A stretch of 64,000 nt of DNA from assembly GCA_900543395.1 (NCBI GenBank), contig UQQT01000004.1, positions 1-64,000 on the forward strand, read 5' to 3'. This stretch comes from an uncultured Oscillospiraceae bacterium (lineage in GTDB: Bacteria > Bacillota > Clostridia > Oscillospirales > Acutalibacteraceae). Of this stretch, positions 24,597-32,990 are shown in pieces (position 1 is the first letter of the stretch; every line of letters begins with the position of its first letter). Made by a program: the position numbers and the translations under genes. Under the pieces are notes generated by a model. The model had not been told where the DNA came from. It ran no database searches and saw only the letters and a list, made by a program, of their open reading frames with translations.

Positions 24597-25013
24597 ATGA
24601 TTACATTACTCACAGGAACCAAAGGCAGCGGAAAGACCAAGAAGCTTATCGCTCTTATCGACGAGGCTCTTAAAAGCTCCGACGGAAACGTTATCTGCGT
24701 AGAAAAGACCGACGATTTAAGACATTCGGTCAACTACCGTGCAAGACTTATTTCCGCAGACCATTACGACGTAAGCGGTTACGAGGCATTTTACGGACTT
24801 CTCGCCGGAATCTGCGCGAGCAATCACGATATCACCGATATCTTTGTAGACGCTACTCTCCGCATCGGCTCCCGTGATTATGACGAGCTCGGCGAATTCC
24901 TTAAAAAGGTTAACGCGCTTGCTAAGGATTCCGAAGTTAAGTTTACGTTCACCGTTTCCACCGAGAGTGAGAATATCCCCGCGTCCGTACTTGATTTCTG
25001 TGAACTGAAGTAA
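24597..25013 (+). CDS. Small P-loop protein of unknown function
   Basis: The 138-residue product starts MITLLTGTKGSGKTKKLI, a Walker A motif (GTKGSGKT at residues 7-14), and a likely Walker B strand is ITDIFVDATLRIG. Similar small ATPase-like proteins are widespread in Ruminococcaceae but have no known role. AAAGGAG precedes the ATG at 24597. The frame is open far upstream inside pgi, which is a shadow. It lies 61 nt after pgi, so co-transcription is likely. Confidence 0.75.
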   Translation: MITLLTGTKGSGKTKKLIALIDEALKSSDGNVICVEKTDDLRHSVNYRARLISADHYDVSGYEAFYGLLAGICASNHDITDIFVDATLRIGSRDYDELGEFLKKVNALAKDSEVKFTFTVSTESENIPASVLDFCELK

Positions 25014-25040
25014 AAATTTCGGTTTGAGCTTAAAAAAGTA

Positions 25041-25069
25041 TTGACAAATCAGCTCAATAAATATATAAT
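25041..25069 (+). promoter_or_regulatory. Consensus promoter of yceD-rpmF
   Basis: TTGACA, 17-nt spacer, TATAAT: an exact sigma-A consensus upstream of the DUF177 and L32 genes. Confidence 0.85.
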
Positions 25070-25101
25070 AATGTCTGTTCGTATTTTAGGAGATTTTGTA
25101 T

Positions 25102-25578
25102 ATGATTCTGGAGCTTGAGGCCATTTTTAACGTCGAGAATTCGGAAAAATCGTTTGACTACGGTTTCGATATCGACGACGAAGGTTTTGACTCTCCGATC
25201 AGAGTGTCGGGCAGAGTCAGAAACAACACGGGTATCGTTTCCCTGTCGGCAGAGGCTCGCTATTCCTATTCCACTCGGTGTGCCAAATGTGCAAAACCCC
25301 TGAAATCAGACAGATCCGTTAAGATAGAACATTATCTCATATCTCATCTTAACGACGAGGATAACGATTTGTTTATTCTTGTCGAGGATATGAGGCTTGA
25401 TCTCGACGAGCTTGTCAGGGAGGATATTTTCCTCTCAATGCCGACGAGATTCTTATGCTCGAAGAACTGCAAGGGCTTATGTCCGATATGCGGCGCGGAT
25501 CTGAACGAGGGAAGCTGTAACTGCAAGGCTGCGATTGATCCGAGACTTGAGGCGTTGCGCGCTCTCCTCGATGAATAA
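25102..25578 (+). CDS. yceD: DUF177 (YceD) protein, putative rRNA accumulation factor
   Basis: The 158-residue product belongs to the YceD/DUF177 family. It has a CxxC pair (CAKCAKPL) and a C-terminal zinc-ribbon-like cluster (CSKNCKGLCPICGADLNEG then CNC). The family is linked to 23S rRNA accumulation in bacteria and plants and is almost always upstream of rpmF, as here. AGGAG is 9 nt before the ATG at 25102. No fatty-acid genes (plsX) follow, unlike in many Firmicutes. Confidence 0.88.
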   Translation: MILELEAIFNVENSEKSFDYGFDIDDEGFDSPIRVSGRVRNNTGIVSLSAEARYSYSTRCAKCAKPLKSDRSVKIEHYLISHLNDEDNDLFILVEDMRLDLDELVREDIFLSMPTRFLCSKNCKGLCPICGADLNEGSCNCKAAIDPRLEALRALLDE

Positions 25579-25613
25579 ATTATTGTTCTGTACATTTTTA
25601 GGAGGTTATTAAT

Positions 25614-25796
25614 ATGGCAGTACCTGCAAGACGCGTTTCTCACGCAAGAAGAGACAAGAGACGTTCAAGCGTTTGGAAGATGGAAGGTCCTTCTCTCCAG
25701 AAGTGTCCTCAGTGCGGCGAATATAAGGAATCCCATAAACTTTGCAACAACTGCGGTTACTACAACGGCAGAAAAGTTATCGAAGTCGAGGACTGA
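25614..25796 (+). CDS. rpmF: 50S ribosomal protein L32
   Basis: The 60-residue protein has the conserved L32 start MAVPARRVSHARRDKRRS and a four-Cys zinc ribbon (CPQCGEY ... CNNCGYYNGRKVI), so it is the zinc-binding (C+) form. A strong GGAGG lies upstream. It forms an operon with yceD and ends at the terminator at 25823. Confidence 0.97.
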   Translation: MAVPARRVSHARRDKRRSSVWKMEGPSLQKCPQCGEYKESHKLCNNCGYYNGRKVIEVED

Positions 25797-25822
25797 TACT
25801 CCCGTTATTTGTTTATTGGCAT

Positions 25823-25861
25823 AAAGAGGCGGAGAAGGCATAATTCCTTCCCCGTCTTTTA
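25823..25861 (+). terminator. Rho-independent terminator after rpmF
   Basis: AAAGAGGCGGAGAAGG pairs with CCTTCCCCGTCTTTT with one mismatch and ends in T4. Confidence 0.8.
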
Positions 25862-25896
25862 GTGTTGTCTGAAAATATCTTTAAGGAGGGTGCGTT

Positions 25897-27216
25897 ATGT
25901 CCGTCTGCGTTAAGACCGTTACTGACGGTTCACCGGCATATAAAAAGGGAATAAAACCGGGTGATAATATCGTATCGATAAACGGACATGACATTTTCGA
26001 CGTTCTCGACTACCGTTTTTACGCCGACGCGCGTATTTTGAATATTGTATTATCGGACGGAAACGGCAAACGCGAGGTGAGAATCAAATCCGTCGGGGGA
26101 GTCGATTCTCTGGGGCTCGATTTTGAAACGTACCTCATGGACAAACAGCACAGCTGTAAAAATAAATGCATATTCTGCTTTGTCGACCAGCTTCCCAAGG
26201 GTCTTAGGAAAAGTCTTTACTTTAAAGACGACGATTCGAGACTGTCGTTTCTGTTCGGAAATTACGTAACGCTTACAAACATGACCGAACATGAGACGCA
26301 GAGAATTATCGATATGCACATAAGCCCCGTAAACGTTTCGGTTCATACGATGAATCCGGAACTCAGGGTTAAAATGATGGGTAATCCGAATGCGGGCAAA
26401 AGCCTTGATATATTAAAACGGTTTGCGGCGGCGGGAATTAAGCTGAACACACAGCTTGTACTGTGTCCCGGTATAAACGACGGAGATGAGCTTCTTTACT
26501 CTCTTAGGGAGCTTGCAAAGCTTTATCCGAGCGTGCAGAGCGTGGCGGCGGTTCCCGTCGGACTTACCCGTTTTAGGGAGAAGCTTTTTCCGCTTACCAT
26601 GTACACGAAGGATACGGCGAGAGAAGTTATAGATATCATTGATTCGTTCAATGAAAAAATGAAAGAGAAAACGGGCGGGAATTTCGCGTATGCGGCGGAC
26701 GAATTCTATTTGAAAGCCGGACTCAATATGCCCGATTATTATTATTACGGCGAATTCGACCAGCTTGACAACGGCGTCGGAATGTGGACGCTTACAAAAC
26801 ACGATTTTAATTCGGCGTTATCTGCGCTGGACGATGACGAAATAAAAGCCGTCGGAAAACGAAGAATTGCCGTTATTACGGGTGCCGCGGCGGCTCCGCT
26901 TATGAAGGAGCTTGCTGTTTCGATTAATTCGAAATGCCCCGAGGTCACCGTCGACGTTTATACGATAATAAATGATTTCTTCGGTCATAATATCACTGTG
27001 GCGGGACTCGTGACGGCGACTGATATTTTAAATCAGATCAAGGATTTATCTTCGTACGACGAGGCGTTTATTCCGTCCGTCATGATTAAATCGGAGGATG
27101 AACCGATTTTTCTTGACGATACGCCTCTTTGCGAGGTTGAAAAAAAACTGAACGTAAAAATCACCCCGACAAAATGCTCGGGTGACGATTTATTATATAC
27201 ATTTCTGGGAATTTGA
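25897..27216 (+). CDS. DUF512 protein: PDZ-like plus radical SAM-like domain
   Basis: The 439-residue product has a PDZ-like N-terminus (SPAYKKGIKPGDNIVSINGH), a CKNKCIFCF cluster motif of the radical SAM type (CxxxCxxC), and the DUF512 C-terminal domain. The family is conserved in Firmicutes and usually sits directly upstream of der, as here. Its reaction is unknown; a link to ribosome or GTPase biology is inferred from context only. AAGGAGGGTG precedes the ATG. Confidence 0.85.
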   Translation: MSVCVKTVTDGSPAYKKGIKPGDNIVSINGHDIFDVLDYRFYADARILNIVLSDGNGKREVRIKSVGGVDSLGLDFETYLMDKQHSCKNKCIFCFVDQLPKGLRKSLYFKDDDSRLSFLFGNYVTLTNMTEHETQRIIDMHISPVNVSVHTMNPELRVKMMGNPNAGKSLDILKRFAAAGIKLNTQLVLCPGINDGDELLYSLRELAKLYPSVQSVAAVPVGLTRFREKLFPLTMYTKDTAREVIDIIDSFNEKMKEKTGGNFAYAADEFYLKAGLNMPDYYYYGEFDQLDNGVGMWTLTKHDFNSALSALDDDEIKAVGKRRIAVITGAAAAPLMKELAVSINSKCPEVTVDVYTIINDFFGHNITVAGLVTATDILNQIKDLSSYDEAFIPSVMIKSEDEPIFLDDTPLCEVEKKLNVKITPTKCSGDDLLYTFLGI

Positions 27217-27229
27217 AAGGGATGAAAGC

Positions 27230-28549
27230 ATGAGCAAGCCTGTTGTTGCGGTTGTAGGCAGACCGAATGTAGGAAAATCGACGCTTTTTAACAAGCTGTG
27301 CGGTAAACGACTGTCGATAGTCGACGATACCCCCGGCGTAACGCGCGACAGAATTTACGGAGACTGCGAGTGGAGAAACAAAAAGTTTATGCTTGTGGAT
27401 ACGGGCGGTATTGAACCTGATTCGGACGATATTATTTTATCGCAGATGCGCCGTCAGGCACAGCTTGCTATTGACAGTGCCGACGCGATAATTTTCGTTA
27501 CCGATATAAGAACGGGTGTTGTTTCGACCGATATGGAGGTAGCCTCGATTCTTCAGAAATCGGGAAAACCCGTCGTACTCTGCGTTAACAAATGCGATAC
27601 GATAGGTGAACCGCCCCTTGAATTCTATGAATTTTACAACCTCGGAATAGGCGAGCCTATCGCGGTTTCGGCATCTCACGGTCACGGCACGGGCGATCTG
27701 CTCGACGCGGTATACGAATATATCGGCGACAAAGCCGAGGAGCCCGAGGACGATGACACCGTTAAGGTTGCGATCATAGGCAAGCCCAACGTCGGCAAAT
27801 CGTCCCTTGTAAATAAGGTCTGCGGTGAGGAACGCACGATAGTTTCAAATATCGCGGGTACTACGCGCGACGCGACGGATACGTATGTCGAAAACGCGTC
27901 GGGCAAATTCGTACTTATTGACACCGCCGGACTCAGAAGAAAGTCAAAGGTCGACGACCAGATCGAAAAATACAGCGTAATGCGCGCCGTTATGGCGGTT
28001 GAACGTGCGAACGTATGCGTTATAATGATAGACGCGACGGAGGGCTTTACGGAGCAGGATTCAAAGGTCGCGGGTATTGCTCATGAACAGGGCAAGGGAT
28101 GCATCATCGTCGTTAACAAGTGGGACGCGGTCGAAAAAGACGGAAAGACCATGGATGTTATGAGAAAGAAGCTGATGAACGACTTTTCGTTCATGTCATA
28201 CGCGCCGATAATTTTCATTTCGGCAAAAACGGGACTTCGTATCGACAGACTGTTTGAGCTTATTAAATTCGTCGACTCGCAGAATGCAATGCGAATTACG
28301 ACCGGCAGACTCAACGAAGTTTTAGCCGACGCGCAGACGAGAGTTCAGCCCCCTACCGATAAGGGCAAGAGACTGAAGATCTACTACATGACCCAGCCCT
28401 CGACCAGACCGCCGACGTTTGTCTGCTTTGTTAATAATAAGGATTTGTTCCATTACAGCTATCAGAGATATATTGACAATCAGATCAGAGCTGTATTCGG
28501 TCTCGAGGGAACGCCGACACGATATATAATCCGCGAACGAGGAGAATAA
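27230..28549 (+). CDS. der: Ribosome biogenesis GTPase Der (EngA)
   Basis: The 439-residue protein carries two tandem GTPase domains (GRPNVGKS with DTGG and NKCD; GKPNVGKS with DTAG and NKWD) and a C-terminal KH-like domain. It is essential for 50S maturation. AAAGGG lies 9 nt before the ATG at 27230, 13 nt after the DUF512 stop; the longer frame overlaps that gene and is not used. Confidence 0.97.
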   Translation: MSKPVVAVVGRPNVGKSTLFNKLCGKRLSIVDDTPGVTRDRIYGDCEWRNKKFMLVDTGGIEPDSDDIILSQMRRQAQLAIDSADAIIFVTDIRTGVVSTDMEVASILQKSGKPVVLCVNKCDTIGEPPLEFYEFYNLGIGEPIAVSASHGHGTGDLLDAVYEYIGDKAEEPEDDDTVKVAIIGKPNVGKSSLVNKVCGEERTIVSNIAGTTRDATDTYVENASGKFVLIDTAGLRRKSKVDDQIEKYSVMRAVMAVERANVCVIMIDATEGFTEQDSKVAGIAHEQGKGCIIVVNKWDAVEKDGKTMDVMRKKLMNDFSFMSYAPIIFISAKTGLRIDRLFELIKFVDSQNAMRITTGRLNEVLADAQTRVQPPTDKGKRLKIYYMTQPSTRPPTFVCFVNNKDLFHYSYQRYIDNQIRAVFGLEGTPTRYIIRERGE

Positions 28550-28576
28550 GGAAATGTTAAAAACGCCCGGACCGCA

Positions 28577-28720
28577 AAAAGCGATTGTGTATTAAAAAGG
28601 TTTGCTTTTTGCTATGAACCAATCTCACCGCTCGGCGTACCTGTGTACGCCGTCGGGCAAGCCTCAACCGCCGTTTTCGACGGCGTTTTCGCTTCGGTTG
28701 ATTCATTCCGAACGCTTTTT
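28577..28720. repeat. Structured palindromic element in the der-LOG intergenic region
   Basis: AAAAAGCG (28577-28584) and CGCTTTTT (28713-28720) enclose internal hairpins: GGCGTAC/GTACGCC, CGCCGT/ACGGCG and an outer CAACCG/CGGTTG. A third palindrome, CAAATCC/GGATTTG, lies near 28790-28807. The region 28550-28862 has no supported gene. The nested structure looks like a mobile palindromic repeat or a structured RNA; no second copy was seen in the window. Confidence 0.45.
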
Positions 28721-28862
28721 CCTATTTCCTTATTTATAAAACGTGCTGTAAACAGTCTGCGTTTAGAATGAATAGTGAAGAATATCGGTGCAAATCCCGT
28801 CGGATTTGTCATTAATAATATGATTACACGCTGCATATATATAATAGAGGTGTTAAATTATT

Positions 28863-29450
28863 ATGAGAATATGTATTTACGGCGCGTCGAGCTGCGTCAT
28901 TGCGTCGTCTTTTATAGATGAGGCGGAAAAGCTGTCAAAGGCTCTTGCAAAAAACGGGCATTCTCTTGTGTTCGGATGCGGAGCTAACGGTCTGATGGGT
29001 GCCGCCGCGAGAGGTTTTTATTCAGAACACGCGGAGATTATCGGCGTTGTTCCGAGCTTTTTCAACGTTGACGGGATTTTGTTCGATCATTGTACGAAAA
29101 CGATACGAACCGAAACCATGCGCGAGAGAAAGCAGATTATGGAGGACTTGTCCGACGCGTTTATAACGACGCCCGGAGGTATCGGAACATTCGAGGAGTT
29201 TTTCGAAATGCTCACCCTAAAACAGCTCGGCAGACACACAAAGCCCATGATTCTTTATAATATAAACGGATATTATGACAAAATGCTTGACATGCTCAAC
29301 ACGAGCGAGGACGAGAAGTTTATGAACAAAGAAACTCTCGGTCTTTTCACCGTGCTTACAGCACCCGAAGATGTTATTTATTATCTTGATAATTATATCC
29401 CGCAGAGCTGTACTCCCGAGCAAATGAAGCATATTTACACAAAGAAATAA
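28863..29450 (+). CDS. LOG family protein (TIGR00730), putative cytokinin riboside 5'-monophosphate phosphoribohydrolase
   Basis: The 195-residue Rossmann-fold protein has the LOG motifs MRERK and PGGIGTFEEFFE. LOG enzymes remove ribose 5-phosphate from N6-modified adenosine monophosphates; bacterial members probably act in nucleotide salvage. AGAGGTG precedes the ATG at moderate spacing. It lies 30 nt upstream of the HAD gene and is probably co-transcribed with it. Confidence 0.88.
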   Translation: MRICIYGASSCVIASSFIDEAEKLSKALAKNGHSLVFGCGANGLMGAAARGFYSEHAEIIGVVPSFFNVDGILFDHCTKTIRTETMRERKQIMEDLSDAFITTPGGIGTFEEFFEMLTLKQLGRHTKPMILYNINGYYDKMLDMLNTSEDEKFMNKETLGLFTVLTAPEDVIYYLDNYIPQSCTPEQMKHIYTKK

Positions 29451-29480
29451 AGAATTCCGATGCAACGGAAGTGAAAAGAT

Positions 29481-30242
29481 ATGGATAAATACGCTGTTTT
29501 TCTCGATATAGACAACACTCTTTACTGTGACGGCGCGGTACCCGAGCGTAATATCGAGGCTATAAAACGTGCGAGAGAAAAGGGACATTATGTCTTTATA
29601 AATACGGCGAGAAGCTACGGCTTTATGCCGAAAGACTTGCTCGAAACCGTAAACGTAGACGGCGTTGTTTCGGGTATCGGAACCGATCTGCGTTTTCACG
29701 GCGAGCAGATTTTTTCCCGCAGTATGCCCGTGGATGAGCTGTACTCGCTCGTTAAGCATTTTTTTGACAACGACGACGGAAGTACGGTTATATTCGAGGG
29801 TGAGGAAAAAAGCCTGTCGATAAACTGCGACGAATGGCATAAGGACAGATGTCTGCCTCTTACGTCGCCCGGGCAGATATATACGGATTATAAGGATATC
29901 AAGATTTCAAAAACGTTCTTTGTCCGCGATTATACCGATTCGGAGCGTGAGGAGTGGGGAAGCAAATACACGCTTTTCCGTCATAAGACGTATTCGGAAT
30001 TCGTTGATAAAGGATTTTCTAAAGGCGAGGGACTTAAACGCATGGCTTCGCTTGTCGGCGTGCCGATCGAACATTGTATTGCAATGGGCGACAGCGCAAA
30101 CGATATCGATATGCTTAAGGTCGCGGGTATCAGCGTGGCTATGGGTGACGCCATTGACGAGGTTAAGAAAATCTGTACATACGTCTCCTGCGACTGTAAG
30201 GACGGCGGAGTCGGACAGGCGATTGAGAAGTTCCTTTTGTGA
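29481..30242 (+). CDS. HAD superfamily (Cof-type, IIB) phosphatase
   Basis: The 253-residue product has motif I DIDNT near residue 9, a C2-type cap domain in the middle and motif IV MGDSANDIDML followed by DGGVGQAI. Cof-type enzymes dephosphorylate sugar phosphates, pyridoxal phosphate or flavin precursors; the substrate is not known. The ATG has AAGTGAAAAG before it, a weak ribosome site. Confidence 0.88.
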   Translation: MDKYAVFLDIDNTLYCDGAVPERNIEAIKRAREKGHYVFINTARSYGFMPKDLLETVNVDGVVSGIGTDLRFHGEQIFSRSMPVDELYSLVKHFFDNDDGSTVIFEGEEKSLSINCDEWHKDRCLPLTSPGQIYTDYKDIKISKTFFVRDYTDSEREEWGSKYTLFRHKTYSEFVDKGFSKGEGLKRMASLVGVPIEHCIAMGDSANDIDMLKVAGISVAMGDAIDEVKKICTYVSCDCKDGGVGQAIEKFLL

Positions 30243-30260
30243 ATTCAATTGATAAAAAGT

Positions 30261-30304
30261 AAACAGCGGTAAAACCGAAATTGGTATTACCGCTGTTTTT
30301 TTAT
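30261..30304. terminator. Bidirectional terminator
   Basis: AACAGCGGTAA pairs with TTACCGCTGTT and is followed by T8, between the HAD gene and the convergent LiaF-like gene. Confidence 0.85.
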
Positions 30305-30984
30305 CAGTTTAATTTTATTTCTGTTCCGCCGAAAACGTTTTGCGCGTTTACGAATATTGTCGGTGCGTCGGCGGGCAGGTTTTTATTTGACTTGTCCGTT
30401 GTGCCGCCGACTATGCTGTTTGATTTCGAAACAACCTTTACATAGCCCGGGACGAAGATTTCAACCCCTCCGAACGTCGCGTTAACGGTGACGTTTACGT
30501 TTTCGCGTATTACTGCCTGTCTTAAATCGACTTTTATCGAGCCGAATACCGCCGAAAACTTACCGCCTCTGAATTCGTCGGTAAAATGGAGATTCTGCTG
30601 CGCGAACGTCGCGGAATATTCCTCGTATCCCGTACTTCCCGGGGCGGGCTGTACGAATTCGTCGCTCTGCTTCCTTGCGGAAATATTGTTTACGAGTATT
30701 CCGATTCCGATAACCACAAGAATTGCAGGGAATATAAGAGCCTTGACAAGCTTCATGTCCGCGTACTGCGAGGCGAGCAGTATGCATCCGATTATTAAAG
30801 TTATGAGCGAAAACGTTTTGTTTTTATCCGTTAAAAGTCCTATTACCGACGGAACTATTATAAACAGCGTCCACCAGCCGTCGAATAACAGCTTGACGTT
30901 AAGTATTCCCGTCGAGTTAAGTCCCCACAATACGCCGACCGCGATTATTGCAAGTCCCCAGAGAATTCCCTTAAATTTTTTCAT
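30304..30984 (-). CDS. LiaF-like membrane protein
   Basis: The 226-residue product has four N-terminal membrane helices (DUF5668-like, about 4-110) and a C-terminal beta-rich domain (FTDEFRGGKFSAVFGSIKVD, TFGGVEIFVPGYVKV, NVFGGTEIKLN) like LiaF/YvqF. LiaF restrains the LiaRS cell-envelope stress system in Bacillus, but no liaRS pair is nearby. AAAGGAG precedes the ATG at 30984; the longer frame to 31080 crosses the promoter. Confidence 0.8.
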   Translation of the reverse strand: MKKFKGILWGLAIIAVGVLWGLNSTGILNVKLLFDGWWTLFIIVPSVIGLLTDKNKTFSLITLIIGCILLASQYADMKLVKALIFPAILVVIGIGILVNNISARKQSDEFVQPAPGSTGYEEYSATFAQQNLHFTDEFRGGKFSAVFGSIKVDLRQAVIRENVNVTVNATFGGVEIFVPGYVKVVSKSNSIVGGTTDKSNKNLPADAPTIFVNAQNVFGGTEIKLN

Positions 30985-31018
30985 GTTCTCCGCTCCTTTA
31001 TTTATTAATATCAAAAAT

Positions 31019-31047
31019 AATATATCATAATGATACTGATATGTCAA
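31019..31047 (-). promoter_or_regulatory. Promoter of the LiaF-like gene
   Basis: TTGACA (31047-31042), 17-nt spacer, TATATT (31024-31019) on the minus strand, right after the gapA terminator. Confidence 0.75.
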
Positions 31048-31048
31048 T

Positions 31049-31078
31049 AAAAAAGACTCCGCCGAAAACAGCGGAGTC
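31049..31078 (-). terminator. Terminator of the GAPDH gene
   Basis: On the minus strand an 8-bp stem GACTCCGC/GCGGAGTC is followed by T6. Confidence 0.88.
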
Positions 31079-31106
31079 AAAATCGTTATTATTCCGAAAT
31101 CGGTGA

Positions 31107-32144
31107 TTAGCCGAGTTCTGCGAAGTACTTGATGGTTCTTACCATCTGGCTGGTGTAGGAGTTCTCGTTATCATACCAGGAAACAACCTGAACCTCATAG
31201 AGATCGTCGGCAATCTTGGAAACCATGGTCTGAGTAGCGTCGAAGAGTGAACCGTATCTCATGCCGATAACGTCGGAGGAAACGATAGCGTCCTCATTGT
31301 AGCCGAAGCTCTCGGAAGCGGCAGCCTTCATAGCAGCGTTGATGCCCTCCTTGGTAACGTCTGCGCCCTTAACAACAGCGGTAAGGATAGTGGTTGAACC
31401 GGTCGGAACGGGAACTCTCTGAGCAGAACCGATGAGCTTGCCGTTAAGCTCGGGGATAACAAGACCGATAGCCTTAGCTGCGCCCGTTGAGTTGGGAACA
31501 ATATTTGCCGCGCCTGCTCTTGCTCTTCTGAGGTCGCCCTTTCTGTGAGGACCGTCGAGGATCATCTGGTCGCCGGTGTAGGCGTGGATGGTCGACATGA
31601 TACCGCTCTGAATGGGAGCGTAATCGTTAAGAGCCTTAGCCATGGGAGCAAGGCAGTTGGTGGTGCAGGAAGCTGCGGAGATAATCTGATCGTCAGCGGT
31701 AAGAGTCTTTTCGTTTACGCTGAATACGATGGTCTTGAGGTCGCTGCCTGCGGGTGCGGAAATAACGACCTTCTTTGCGCCTGCGTTGATGTGAGCCATT
31801 GACTTCTCTTTCGAGCAGTAGAAGCCGGTGCACTCGAGAACAACGTCAACGCCGATCTCGCCCCAGGGGAGATTGTTAGCGTCTGCCTCTTTGTATATAG
31901 TAAGGGTCTTGCCGTCTACGGTGATGGTGTTTGCTTCGTCGTCAGCGGTAACGGTGTGCTTGTTCTCGCCGATTCTTCCGCAGTAACCGCCCTGTGCGGT
32001 ATCGTACTTGAGAAGCTGAGCAAGCATTGAGGGCTTGGTAAGGTCGTTGATAGCAACAACGTCGTATCCCTCTGCGCCGAACATCTGTCTGAATGCAAGA
32101 CGTCCGATTCTGCCGAATCCGTTAATAGCAACTTTAACTGACAT
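31107..32144 (-). CDS. gapA: Glyceraldehyde-3-phosphate dehydrogenase, type I
   Basis: The 345-residue glycolytic enzyme has the NAD-binding INGFGRIGRLAFR start, the catalytic SCTTNCLAP motif (nucleophile Cys about residue 160) and the C-terminal WYDNENSYTSQMVRT segment. GGAGGAAATTTAAT precedes the ATG. It is monocistronic with its own promoter and terminator; pgk, tpi and eno are not adjacent. Confidence 0.97.
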   Translation of the reverse strand: MSVKVAINGFGRIGRLAFRQMFGAEGYDVVAINDLTKPSMLAQLLKYDTAQGGYCGRIGENKHTVTADDEANTITVDGKTLTIYKEADANNLPWGEIGVDVVLECTGFYCSKEKSMAHINAGAKKVVISAPAGSDLKTIVFSVNEKTLTADDQIISAASCTTNCLAPMAKALNDYAPIQSGIMSTIHAYTGDQMILDGPHRKGDLRRARAGAANIVPNSTGAAKAIGLVIPELNGKLIGSAQRVPVPTGSTTILTAVVKGADVTKEGINAAMKAAASESFGYNEDAIVSSDVIGMRYGSLFDATQTMVSKIADDLYEVQVVSWYDNENSYTSQMVRTIKYFAELG

Positions 32145-32191
32145 ATTAAATTTCCTCCATTTTTTAAGCTGTTCGCTTTTTTTGCGTCTAT

Positions 32192-32220
32192 ATTTTATCT
32201 CTAAATTAAAAAATATTCAA
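32192..32220 (-). promoter_or_regulatory. Promoter of gapA
   Basis: TTGAAT (32220-32215), 17-nt spacer, TAAAAT (32197-32192) on the minus strand. Confidence 0.65.
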
Positions 32221-32324
32221 GTGGTTTGTTAAAAAATTAACCCTTATTAAAAATATTTGGTAAACTCCTACAAAAACTACTACCGACACTGACGGATGAA
32301 TATATATTTTAAAGGACTGAAACG

Positions 32325-32990
32325 ATGAATTTTCAACCGAATTTAAAGATTTTGAGCGAAACGGTCGGCGGTATTGCTGTGAATGAAGAAAACGAACCAT
32401 ATATCAGAGAGGCTCTGCATGCGGTTTTCAATGCCGATGACGATTTGAGCGAGGACGAGTATAAACGTCTCTGCAAAAAATTTACCTGTCTTAAATTTAT
32501 GTCAATGTCAAGCTCGGGGCATGAGCTTGACAGGTACGGGAATCTCGCATATTTTACGGACGAGCTGATAAGCGCGGCGGCGGACGTTCTGAAAAAGAGG
32601 GGAACTGCGGTGACATTTGAATGCGAAAACGAAAATATGTTTGTTACGTGCAATTTCGAATATGCGTATTACTCCGTGATTTCGCTGATTCGTTCATGCG
32701 TTGAGAGCGGAGCCGAAAATATATGTGTGAAGCTTTGCGAAAATCAGAACGGAGTGTCTTTATTCGTTTTCTCCGACGGCGCACTTCGTGAAAAAACGGA
32801 TTCGGACGTGTATGCTTTCGCGTCTCTCTACTCGGGCACGGTTCTGTCATGCATTTCTGATGATAAAAACGTTACCGTAATAAAAATCGCCCCCGGAACC
32901 GATCCGGAGGCGGAGATTGCCGTGTACGACACGGATTTTCTGTTTGACAGAATGAGTCCCGTTTATATGGGACTGGGTATAAGATTATAA
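32325..32990 (+). CDS. Hypothetical protein, histidine-kinase ATPase-like shape
   Basis: The 221-residue product has no signal peptide or membrane helix. Residues about 70-180 (DELISAAADVLKKRGTAV..., YSVISLIRSCVESGAENICV, GVSLFVFSDGA) follow the strand-helix order of an HATPase domain, but the glycine-rich ATP-lid motifs are absent. It could be a degenerate kinase domain; this is a weak structural impression only. AAAGGA precedes the ATG. Its stop overlaps the convergent dehydrogenase gene by 6 nt. Confidence 0.55.
   Translation: MNFQPNLKILSETVGGIAVNEENEPYIREALHAVFNADDDLSEDEYKRLCKKFTCLKFMSMSSSGHELDRYGNLAYFTDELISAAADVLKKRGTAVTFECENENMFVTCNFEYAYYSVISLIRSCVESGAENICVKLCENQNGVSLFVFSDGALREKTDSDVYAFASLYSGTVLSCISDDKNVTVIKIAPGTDPEAEIAVYDTDFLFDRMSPVYMGLGIRL

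Noticed and set aside
28770..28810. GGTGCAAATCCCG segment resembling part of a cobalamin riboswitch
   Set aside because: Only a short stretch matches; the B12 box and the remaining conserved core are missing, and the downstream LOG gene has no B12 link.
28612..28836. 74-codon minus-strand ORF
   Set aside because: It lies across the nested palindromes, has no ribosome site and looks like a translated repeat rather than a gene.
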